From: Prochlorococcus sp. AG-436-C13
GTDB lineage: Bacteria; Cyanobacteriota; Cyanobacteriia; PCC-6307; Cyanobiaceae
Assembly: GCA_003212695.1 (NCBI GenBank)
Contig: QCPC01000015.1
Coordinates: 1 to 40,229 of the forward strand
Reading direction: 5' to 3'
DNA length: 40,229 nucleotides
The translations under genes were made by a program, and so were the position numbers. Below are positions 1-8,771 of the stretch, piece after piece. Position 1 is the stretch's first letter; each line of letters begins with the position of its first letter. The notes under the pieces are model-generated. The model was given only the letters and a program-made list of their open reading frames with translations, ran no database searches and was not told the origin of the DNA.

Positions 1-342
1 AGATTCGTCTTTTTCTGAGGGTTTTGGAGTCCGTTTCGCTGGAAGTGCTCCATATTGCTTAACAGTTAAGTATCTAATTACATCCTCACTTAATCTCATG
101 CTCTTTTCAAGATTTTCTACATGATATCCATTCCCTGTATGGCTTAATTGGACATAAATGCCTTCTTTATATTTGCCAATTGTATATGCAAGACGTCTTT
201 TTCCTCTCATCTGATTATCAAGAATTTTCGCCTTAGCTTTTTCAAGGATTTCACTATATTTTTTTAAATGGCTTTCGACTTCATCCTCCGGAATATCCGG
301 ACGGAGTATATACATTGTTTCGTAATAAGTTGGATCTGACAT
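1..342 (-). CDS. rpsF: 30S ribosomal protein S6 (3' end outside window)
   Basis: Small-subunit ribosomal protein S6, which binds S18 and 16S rRNA in the platform of the 30S subunit. The visible 114 codons start [20 protein letters not shown] and include the segments [20 protein letters not shown] and [13 protein letters not shown], which match the S6 fold and its basic RNA-binding strand. The ATG at 342 is chosen because the family begins directly with the Y-E-T-M-Y-I-L strand. The frame is still open at the left edge, in a P/S/E/D-rich tail, so the stop codon lies outside. It is last in a minus-strand cluster after aroE and the broken Tic20-like gene, 87 nt from the latter. Identity is secure; the C-terminal length is unknown. 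Confidence 0.95.
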   Translation of the reverse strand, partial: MSDPTYYETMYILRPDIPEDEVESHLKKYSEILEKAKAKILDNQMRGKRRLAYTIGKYKEGIYVQLSHTGNGYHVENLEKSMRLSEDVIRYLTVKQYGALPAKRTPKPSEKDES

Positions 343-429
343 GGAATTACCTGTTCCGATTGGGACTGAAGGCTCATTTGATTAATTTGAGCATCGGAAA
401 AATTATTTTATACCCTCATGGTTGTTTAT

Positions 430-866
430 TCAAATTTGCATTTTTGTTGCTGAACTTATTCCTGGTAGATCTGGCTCAATCCCTCTTAAACATTGAATTA
501 TTGTAAAAGTTACTGTAGTTAAAGTGGCTATAAAGATAATTGATTCTAGATTTCTAAGTAATATTAAGTCACTTATTAATAAATTTATGTAACCAAATAT
601 TATCAGGATTAGTTTTATGAGAATTGCTTGCATTGAATTATATCTCATAAAATAAGGGATATTTTGATTTTTGGCTATACCTAAAAAAATAATAGTAAAT
701 TTCCAAAATGTAAATTCTGTTAAATATATAGGATAGGAAAAATCGGATATATTAGTAATTTTGTTAATGTAAAACTGTTGAATATATCATATCCATAGTA
801 GAGTCCATTAGATAAATGAAAAATGTAAAGTAAAGCACTTAAAACCCTTTGTTTAAAAGAAGTCAT
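430..866 (-). pseudogene. Tic20/Ycf60-family membrane protein, interrupted by a -1 nt frameshift
   Basis: Two minus-strand reading frames together form one Tic20-like protein. The first starts at ATG 866 (MTSFKQRVLSALLYIFHLSN) and stops at 722-720 after 48 codons. The second frame is open from about 786 and runs to 430, reading through FTFWKFTIIFLGIAKN, IPYFMRYNSMQAILIKLI and RGIEPDLPGISSATKMQI. The F-(I/M)-R-(F/Y)-N-(T/S)-M-Q-A-I-L box and the C-terminal RG-x4-P-x-IS-x-A-x-x-MQ box are, from memory, hallmarks of cyanobacterial Tic20 homologues. Restoring one base between about 786 and 722 gives a protein of about 145 aa with around four membrane segments, the normal size. Its ATG overlaps the aroE stop by 4 nt (ATGA), which supports the start and cotranscription. 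In cyanobacteria the role is unclear; plastid Tic20 is a protein translocon subunit. It may be a true pseudogene, a sequencing error, or a recoded gene. Confidence 0.8.
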
Positions 867-1759
867 TGATTGTTTAGTGCTTTTAAGGCAGCTTGTTTCA
901 TATGTTCTGTTGGTATTTTTTCTATTCCACTCCATAATCTGAGTGAAGCGGCTCCTTGTTCAATAAGCATTTCTAGTCCATCTATTGTTTTGCAACCATA
1001 TCTTTGTCCTAGCTTTAACCATTCTGTAGGTCTTGGTGTATAAATTAAGTCATAAAGAGTTGTATCTTCTTTAAGGTTTTCCCATATCTTATTTCCTAGT
1101 GGCACTTCATTTGTATTTGTATACATTCCTACCGGCGTAGTATTAATTATTAAATCTGCTTCTTTAATAAATTTACCTAAGAATAGATCCATAGTTAGAC
1201 ATGTTTTGATTTCAGTTGATGTAAATTTGTTTTTTTTAATCTCATTGTTGAAATCATTTAACGAAACTTTATTGCGTCCAACAATATAAATTTTGCTAAA
1301 CTTTAACTTAACTAGTCCATGGATCACTGCTCTAGAACTACCTCCACAACCAAGTATAAGTGCTATTCTTTTGTGCCAATTTTTTTCTGGTTTTAATGGA
1401 GCAAGAAAGCCGTCAATATCAGTATTTGTGCCGGTCCAAGTATTTGATTTGTCTGGGATTAATGTATTAACTGCTCCAGTATTTTTTGCAATATTAGTGA
1501 GTTGGCTACATACATTAACAGCAATATTTTTGTGTGGAATGGTTATATTCAAACCTTTGCAATCAATTGCTCGCAAACCTTTTGTTACTAAAGTAAAATC
1601 ATCTTTTTTACATGGAATGGCTAGGTAGCACCAATTTAGATTTAATTCTTTAAAAGCTGCATTATGTATTATTGGGGATAATGAGTGTTTTACGGGACAG
1701 CCAAGAACCCCTACGAGACTGGTGTCTCCATCAATTAATTCTTTCTTAAAGCAAACCAT
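863..1759 (-). CDS. aroE: Shikimate 5-dehydrogenase
   Basis: Reduces 3-dehydroshikimate to shikimate with NADPH, the fourth step of the chorismate pathway. At 298 aa it is a little longer than typical AroE (about 272-290). Visible motifs: the shikimate-binding SLSP at residues 26-29 followed by HNAAF; NITIPHK with the catalytic lysine K77; NTDIDG with the catalytic-partner aspartate D114; a Rossmann loop GCGGSSR at 137-143; and the C-terminal GLEMLIEQGAASLRLW helix. ATG 1759 is the only sensible start, a few residues before the first strand. The stop overlaps the ATG of the Tic20-like gene by 4 nt. The gene is divergent from dnaK across 111 nt. It shares a pathway with the DAHP synthase gene at 11495. 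Confidence 0.96.
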   Translation of the reverse strand: MVCFKKELIDGDTSLVGVLGCPVKHSLSPIIHNAAFKELNLNWCYLAIPCKKDDFTLVTKGLRAIDCKGLNITIPHKNIAVNVCSQLTNIAKNTGAVNTLIPDKSNTWTGTNTDIDGFLAPLKPEKNWHKRIALILGCGGSSRAVIHGLVKLKFSKIYIVGRNKVSLNDFNNEIKKNKFTSTEIKTCLTMDLFLGKFIKEADLIINTTPVGMYTNTNEVPLGNKIWENLKEDTTLYDLIYTPRPTEWLKLGQRYGCKTIDGLEMLIEQGAASLRLWSGIEKIPTEHMKQAALKALNNQ

Positions 1760-1833
1760 CTGTTCATATTACTTAGTTTGCTGTTCGGGAACCACACCTC
1801 GCCTCTAAGTGCACTCACTGCCGAGGATGACCC

Positions 1834-1840
1834 TATTAAT
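1834..1840 (+). promoter_or_regulatory. Possible -10 element of the dnaK promoter
   Basis: TATTAAT lies 30 nt before the dnaK ATG and resembles a sigma-70 -10 hexamer. No clear -35 is visible, and the 111-nt divergent region holds no full CIRCE element (TTAGCACTC-N9-GAGTGCTAA). An 8-bp perfect palindrome, AGTGCACT, sits at 1808-1815. This is an inference from position and composition only. Confidence 0.3.
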
Positions 1841-1856
1841 AAAGACATTATTTTTT

Positions 1857-3772
<1,916 letters not shown>

Positions 3773-4867
3773 TTAACTTATTTGTTTTGTAACCCATTCT
3801 GCGCAAGCAGGAGCTAGTAATATCCCGTTTCTATAGTGACCTGTGTTAATTATTAAGCCTGGTTCAAGGTTTTCTAATATTGGCGCTGGCTGTTTTTGAG
3901 GTCTTGCTCTTATCCCATACCATTGTTGTTTAATTTGAGCATTTTGAAGCCATTTTGGTGCATTTCCATAAAGGCTTTTCATCTTTTTCAATTGCTCTTC
4001 GTTTGCTTTTTCTCCAGGTTCTAATGTTGCACCAACTAACATTTTATTTTTCCCATTTGGTATTAGATTAACTCCATTAAAATTTATAACACTGGGCAAA
4101 TTTACCAAACTTATATTATTATTTATTGTAATTTCAATTGCTTGTCCAAGAATTGGTTCCATTGAATATTCATATCCTACGGTTTTGATAATAGATTGAC
4201 TATTTAATGACGAACAAATAATCACATAATCCATAATTAAAGTGTGATTCTGCTCCAGATTTATTTTCCATTTTTTAATACTTGATTGAGATAATCTATT
4301 TAAAGATAATACTTTTTTATTTATCTTATTTACCTTTAATTTCTCTAAAGAAATAATCAGAGATTTCATTAATGAAGAGGGTTGGATTCTTCCATCCAAT
4401 GAAGATATTAGGCCTCCATATTTAAAATTTGGGAATAAACTTTTAATGTTTAGTTCAATGTCATTTTCAATAAATTTTAGCCCTAAATGTGCTTTATCTT
4501 TGCAAAGTTCTTGTAATTTTATTTTCTCATCATTAGTAGATGCTATTTTAAGTAATGGTTTTTTTAACTCTAAAAGATTATTATTTGTAGATAATTGCTC
4601 AATCCATTTAGGCCAAAGCTCCATACTGCGTTGTCTTAGATGCCAACTACGACCTTTCGATCTACCGAATATATTCCCCATAAGTACACCAAGTGATGCA
4701 TTAGTGCCTGATCGAATTCCATTGCTATTATTCAATTCACTTGGCTTAGGATCTATAAGAGTTACTTTGTGTCCGTTTAAAGCAAGATTGAATGCCGTTG
4801 AGCTGCCTACAACGCCTCCTCCAATAACAGCAATTTCTTTTAAGGTCATGTTTTTCTTTCTATTCAT
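3773..4867 (-). CDS. thiO: FAD-dependent glycine oxidase-like protein (ThiO family)
   Basis: Probable FAD-dependent amine oxidase of the DAO family. In ThiO, glycine is oxidised to an imine used to build the thiazole of thiamine. It has 364 aa. The N-terminal dinucleotide-binding fold reads IAVIGGGVVGSSTAFNLA, ending in an acidic residue (LIDPKPSE). The C-terminal FAD/substrate segment reads GIRARPQ and then NTGHYRNGILLAPACAEWV; the GH(Y/F)RNGILLAP string is characteristic of ThiO. Two starts are possible: ATG 4867 or the second in-frame ATG six codons later (MTLKEIAVIGG), which resembles homologues more. Neither has a strong ribosome site. It is divergent from purU across 63 nt and tail-to-tail with dnaK. 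Substrate specificity is inferred, and another D-amino-acid oxidase role is possible. Confidence 0.8.
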   Translation of the reverse strand: MNRKKNMTLKEIAVIGGGVVGSSTAFNLALNGHKVTLIDPKPSELNNSNGIRSGTNASLGVLMGNIFGRSKGRSWHLRQRSMELWPKWIEQLSTNNNLLELKKPLLKIASTNDEKIKLQELCKDKAHLGLKFIENDIELNIKSLFPNFKYGGLISSLDGRIQPSSLMKSLIISLEKLKVNKINKKVLSLNRLSQSSIKKWKINLEQNHTLIMDYVIICSSLNSQSIIKTVGYEYSMEPILGQAIEITINNNISLVNLPSVINFNGVNLIPNGKNKMLVGATLEPGEKANEEQLKKMKSLYGNAPKWLQNAQIKQQWYGIRARPQKQPAPILENLEPGLIINTGHYRNGILLAPACAEWVTKQIS

Positions 4868-4930
4868 TACCCTTTAATTCATTCAATGATTAGATATGAA
4901 TAGATAATTACTTCATGTTCTTTTTTAGCT

Positions 4931-5779
4931 TTGACTACTGTCATCTTGCAACTTATTTGTCCAGACCGTCCTGGTTTGGTTAATCGATTATCAGGTTGGA
5001 TAGCAAGTCATGATGGGAATATTCGCCATGCTGATCATCATAGAGATGAAGGAGCAGGAATGTTTTTGAGTAGATTAGAGTGGGATTTGAATGGATTTAG
5101 TTTAGATAGAGAAGAGATTCACAAACAAATTCTTCAACTAGCTAATAATTTAGGAGGTAAAGCCCAATTGAATTTTTCTGATGAGATTCCAAGAGTTGCA
5201 ATATTTGTTAGTAAGCAGAGCCACTGTTTAATAGATTTGCTTTGGAGAGTAAATAATCAAGAGATGAAAATGATAGTCCCTGTAGTGATTTCTAATCATA
5301 GAGATCTACAAAATATATGCAAACAGTATAATGTAGATTATAAGTATCTACCTGCTAATAACTTAGATAAGTCATTTGTTGAGAAGGATATACTTAATAC
5401 TCTCAATGAGTATAAAATAGATTTGATTGTTTTAGCAAAATATATGCAAATTTTAAGTCCTAACTTTATTAATCAATTTCCAAATATTATAAATATACAT
5501 CATTCTTTTTTACCTGCCTTTAAGGGGGCTAAACCTTATCATAGAGCCTGGGAAAGGGGTGTAAAATTAATAGGTGCAACAGCTCATTATGTTACCCAAG
5601 ATCTTGATGATGGACCAATTATAGATCAAACTATTGTTCATATTAGTCATAGGGATGAAGTAGAAGATTTGATAAGAAAAGGACGTGATACTGAACGACT
5701 TGCCCTTGCTAGAGCTTTAAGATTTCATTTGCGAAGGCAAGTAATGGTTTATCAAGGTAGAACCGCAATCTTTGATTAA
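4931..5779 (+). CDS. purU: Formyltetrahydrofolate deformylase
   Basis: Hydrolyses 10-formyl-THF to formate and THF, balancing one-carbon pools. It has 282 aa, as expected. The N-terminal ACT domain (about residues 1-80) contains LICPDRPGLVNRLSGWIA and NIRHADHHRDE. The formyltransferase-like domain (about 85-265) carries NIHHSFLPAFKGAKPYH with N188 and H190, and DLDDGPII with D227, the N/H/D triad of the GAR-transformylase fold. The start is TTG at 4931: an in-frame stop lies at 4901-4903 with no ATG or GTG between, and the next in-frame ATG (residue 44) would delete half the ACT domain. No Shine-Dalgarno is visible. It is convergent with the radical SAM gene with 4 nt between stops. Functionally it connects to gcvT at 27523. 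Confidence 0.93.
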   Translation: MTTVILQLICPDRPGLVNRLSGWIASHDGNIRHADHHRDEGAGMFLSRLEWDLNGFSLDREEIHKQILQLANNLGGKAQLNFSDEIPRVAIFVSKQSHCLIDLLWRVNNQEMKMIVPVVISNHRDLQNICKQYNVDYKYLPANNLDKSFVEKDILNTLNEYKIDLIVLAKYMQILSPNFINQFPNIINIHHSFLPAFKGAKPYHRAWERGVKLIGATAHYVTQDLDDGPIIDQTIVHISHRDEVEDLIRKGRDTERLALARALRFHLRRQVMVYQGRTAIFD

Positions 5780-5783
5780 AATT

Positions 5784-7367
5784 TCAATTTTCTATTTTAT
5801 TTTTCTCGTCATTATTAAAAGATTTTTCTTTATGTTGAATTAGTTGTTCCTTGGAAAGAGGGGCTTCTAAATGCATCCAAGGAAGTATTTTCTTTGTATT
5901 CCATTCATTATGAATTACTTCATTCCAATTAGGGAGCCTTCCATTGGCTGTTGAGTAGGAGTTACTTTCCTGTATTTCCTTATATGCCCTTTTCCAATCA
6001 CCTATTGTATTATCTGACTTACTTACTAATTCTATTACCTGCGCTAAACGTCTATCACTTCTAGATATTAGTGCTTGTATTATACTCCAATTATAGCTTT
6101 CAGGTCGAAAATCTATTCCATTGGGCTTTAAAGATTTTGCAAGCGTATTAAGACGCCTTTTTGCTTTGTTATTAACTCCATTCCATTGAAATGGTGTATG
6201 AGCTTTTGGTACGAATGTGCTAACACCTAATTTTAGCCGGAGTCCAGGATTTCTTTTTTTTATATTTATCAATAGACTTGCTGTCGCTTGTATATCATCC
6301 TCATTTTCTGTTGGTAAACCAACCATTCCATAAAGTTTTAAACTAGATAATCCACCTTCTTTAGCATATCTTGCCGCTGCATAAATTTCTTCTTCTGATA
6401 GCTTTTTATTAATTACTTTTCTAAGTTTTTCACTTCCACTTTCAATGGCAATAGTTATGGATTTGGAATTTCGCTTATATAGTAAATTTGTCAGTTTTGT
6501 ATTCACAGTGGATGCACGAACAGAACTTAAACTAAGTCTCATGCCATCAAAACAATCATTTTGTAGCCAATGTATTAGTTCATTAAATTCTGGATGTTGA
6601 GTAATTGATGCACCTAATAAACCTATGCGATTGGTAAATTTAAGACCTTTTTCAACTGCGGGTATCAGACCATCTTTTAGTGACGCCTTACGAAAAGGTA
6701 AGTTCACGTAGCTTGCAAGGCAAAACCTGCAAAGTTCTGGGCAACTTCTTACAACCTCAATCATATGTATATTTGGCCAGGCTGATTCAGGAGTAATTAC
6801 ACTTGATTGGCTTAATGTGTTTTGTTGCCAAGTTTGCTTGCTGATTTTTTTAGGAACATCATCATATTTAGGCTCTGTTTCTATTAATTCTCCATTTGAT
6901 CCATATTTAGGCTCGTATAACATTGGCACATATATACCCGGAATTTTTGAAAGAAATCTCAACTTTTTGTTTCGTGTCATTCCTTCAACTTCCTTTGCAG
7001 CACTAATAAATTCGGGTATTAGATTCTCTCCATCGCCTAATAGCACTACATCAAGGAATGGTGCGAAAGGTTCTGGATTTGCTGTAAGTACTTGCCCTCC
7101 ACCAAAAATGATTGGGTCATATTCTGATCTTAAATGACTCCATATTGGTATTCTATTTTCTTTTAATAGCTGAAGAAGGATTGGTCCATCTAGTTCCCAA
7201 CTGAGTGAAAATCCAAATAAATCACTATTTTTATGAGGTATATCCTTTTGATCAGTAAATAATCTTCTCACGTCTACATCCATTCTTTGAGCAAGAATGG
7301 CCCATATCATTTGAAATCCAAGACTTGTTATACCTACTGAATAGGTATTTGGAAAAGCTAATGTCAC
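5784..7367 (-). CDS. Radical SAM protein with N-terminal B12-binding-like domain, function unknown
   Basis: The protein has an N-terminal domain resembling the cobalamin-binding region of B12-type radical SAM enzymes (AFPNTYSVGITSLGF, LFGFSLSWELDGP, FGGGQVLTANPEP, LLGDGE). A radical SAM core follows, with the cluster motif C209-PEL-C213-RF-C216 and later IAIESGSEKLRKVI and LKLYGMVGLPTENEDDI, typical of the Elp3/MiaB-like TIM barrel. It has 527 aa from the GTG at 7367. The frame stays open upstream for about 29 further codons (through KQETLLFKPSVPSATALK) and has protein-like composition, but it contains no ATG, GTG or TTG; only a CTG at 7424 is available, 2 nt after the clc stop. The start is therefore uncertain. 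It is last in an acnB-clc-radical SAM minus-strand run. I cannot name a substrate. Confidence 0.85.
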   Translation of the reverse strand: MTLAFPNTYSVGITSLGFQMIWAILAQRMDVDVRRLFTDQKDIPHKNSDLFGFSLSWELDGPILLQLLKENRIPIWSHLRSEYDPIIFGGGQVLTANPEPFAPFLDVVLLGDGENLIPEFISAAKEVEGMTRNKKLRFLSKIPGIYVPMLYEPKYGSNGELIETEPKYDDVPKKISKQTWQQNTLSQSSVITPESAWPNIHMIEVVRSCPELCRFCLASYVNLPFRKASLKDGLIPAVEKGLKFTNRIGLLGASITQHPEFNELIHWLQNDCFDGMRLSLSSVRASTVNTKLTNLLYKRNSKSITIAIESGSEKLRKVINKKLSEEEIYAAARYAKEGGLSSLKLYGMVGLPTENEDDIQATASLLINIKKRNPGLRLKLGVSTFVPKAHTPFQWNGVNNKAKRRLNTLAKSLKPNGIDFRPESYNWSIIQALISRSDRRLAQVIELVSKSDNTIGDWKRAYKEIQESNSYSTANGRLPNWNEVIHNEWNTKKILPWMHLEAPLSKEQLIQHKEKSFNNDEKNKIEN

Positions 7368-7426
7368 TTTTAGTGCAGTTGCACTAGGAACACTAGGTTT
7401 AAATAGAAGAGTTTCTTGTTTCAGTG

Positions 7427-8767
7427 TTAGTCGTGTGTAAGATTGGATAGTGTTTTTTTATGATTTTCTTCTATTTCTATTTGCCTTTCATATATTGAGT
7501 GATCATTAAAGATACGAGCTACTAAAAAGCTTGTAATGCAGGCCACCAAAACCGGTTTCAGTATTAAGAGATTTTTAGTAGGTGCAAAAGCAAGAAACAT
7601 TGCAGATATTGGTGTTCTTGTACAAGCTGCTACAAAAGCACCCATTCCAGCAACAGTATATGTTGTTGGAAAATGACCAGTTAATGCTTCTACCCATGCT
7701 CCACATGCTGAGCCTATACAGCCTCCAAGAATGAGCATTGGGAAAAATAATCCTCCAGGAGCTCCAGATGCTGCAGCTAGTCCAGTAGTAAAGAACAAGA
7801 CAATAAAAGTTCCTAGGGCTAAAGAGATATTTCCATCACCTAAAACAATTAATTTTTTAAGTTCACCTACATGGTGAAATTCTTTAGGTAGAAAAGAGAA
7901 AATACTACCTAACAGCAATCCACTTATTGCCATTCGACGCACAATTTTGCCTTTAAACCATTTATTCCCTATGTCTTGCATTACTAAAACATATTGAGAA
8001 TATAGCTGTGCTAAAAGCCCTACCAATATTCCTAGGATTATTAAATAAAAAAAGTCGATTGGAAGGACATTGATTTCTAGGGGGAAATCAATGTCTAGAT
8101 TAAATCCTTGACCTTGAAAAATAGCAGCCCAACTATCTGCCCAAAAGGTAGTTACTACTACTAATAAAAGAACAACAGGTCGCGATGAATTAAGCAATTC
8201 TTCAAGTGCATAAATAAACCCTCCAATAGGAGCACTAAAAACTGCTGCAATTCCTGCCCCACTGCCTGCGGCAACTATCACTCGCCTAAAAGCTATAGGA
8301 GCTTTTAACCATTTTGCCATTTGCCATGCAACAGAGCCTCCCATTTGTACAGCAGGCCCTTCTGGTCCAAGTGGGAACCCACTCCCTATAGCTAAAATAC
8401 CAGCTATTAATTTACCAATTCCTACTTTCAGACCCATTGGAACTGGTTTATGACGGAGAAATGTGATGATTTGGGTTACCCCGGAACCGCCTGCAGCAGG
8501 AGCAAATTTTGAAATTATCGTTCCAGATAGTAAGCCTCCTATTCCTCCTAAGATAGGTAAAACAAACCAAGTAGGAAAGATGTTGAGTAAGTTGAGGCGC
8601 CAATCATCTAATATATGAATCCCGGTTTTAAAGAGTGTTCCTGTAATAGCAGCACCTAACCCAGTAAGCATTAGAGCTATAATAACTACGAACCATCGTT
8701 GATGTAATAGTCTACGAATACTTTGAGTAGAGTTTATTTTGTAACTGTTTAAATTTATATCAGCCAT
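7427..8767 (-). CDS. CLC-family chloride transporter, probably H+/Cl- exchanger
   Basis: Integral membrane protein of 446 aa with the CLC signature loops: GGSGVTQI (about 93-100), GSGFPLGPEGPAVQMGG, SAPIGGFIYALEE, ASGAPGGLFFPMLILGG and AGMGAFVAACTRTPISAMF. The gating glutamate of the G-x-EGP loop is present (E136). The internal proton glutamate of CLC-ec1 (E203) has a counterpart in the EE pair at 189-190. Retention of both argues for an exchanger rather than a channel (inference from family knowledge). There is no C-terminal CBS pair. It starts 4 nt after the acnB stop and is followed by the radical SAM gene, so it is probably cotranscribed with acnB. Ion selectivity cannot be proved from sequence. 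Confidence 0.92.
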   Translation of the reverse strand: MADINLNSYKINSTQSIRRLLHQRWFVVIIALMLTGLGAAITGTLFKTGIHILDDWRLNLLNIFPTWFVLPILGGIGGLLSGTIISKFAPAAGGSGVTQIITFLRHKPVPMGLKVGIGKLIAGILAIGSGFPLGPEGPAVQMGGSVAWQMAKWLKAPIAFRRVIVAAGSGAGIAAVFSAPIGGFIYALEELLNSSRPVVLLLVVVTTFWADSWAAIFQGQGFNLDIDFPLEINVLPIDFFYLIILGILVGLLAQLYSQYVLVMQDIGNKWFKGKIVRRMAISGLLLGSIFSFLPKEFHHVGELKKLIVLGDGNISLALGTFIVLFFTTGLAAASGAPGGLFFPMLILGGCIGSACGAWVEALTGHFPTTYTVAGMGAFVAACTRTPISAMFLAFAPTKNLLILKPVLVACITSFLVARIFNDHSIYERQIEIEENHKKTLSNLTHD

Positions 8768-8771
8768 ATGA

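Noticed and set aside
1293-1628. Plus-strand ORF of 111 codons inside aroE, and similar long antisense frames inside aspS (26099-26713), acnB (9304-9783) and pyrG (24251-24625)
   Set aside because: All are antisense shadows of strongly supported genes, with no ribosome site and no family features.
1801-1830. CCTC...GAGG around AGTGCACT upstream of dnaK as a regulatory hairpin
   Set aside because: Outer stem is only 4 bp with a large loop; kept only as a note on the 8-bp palindrome.
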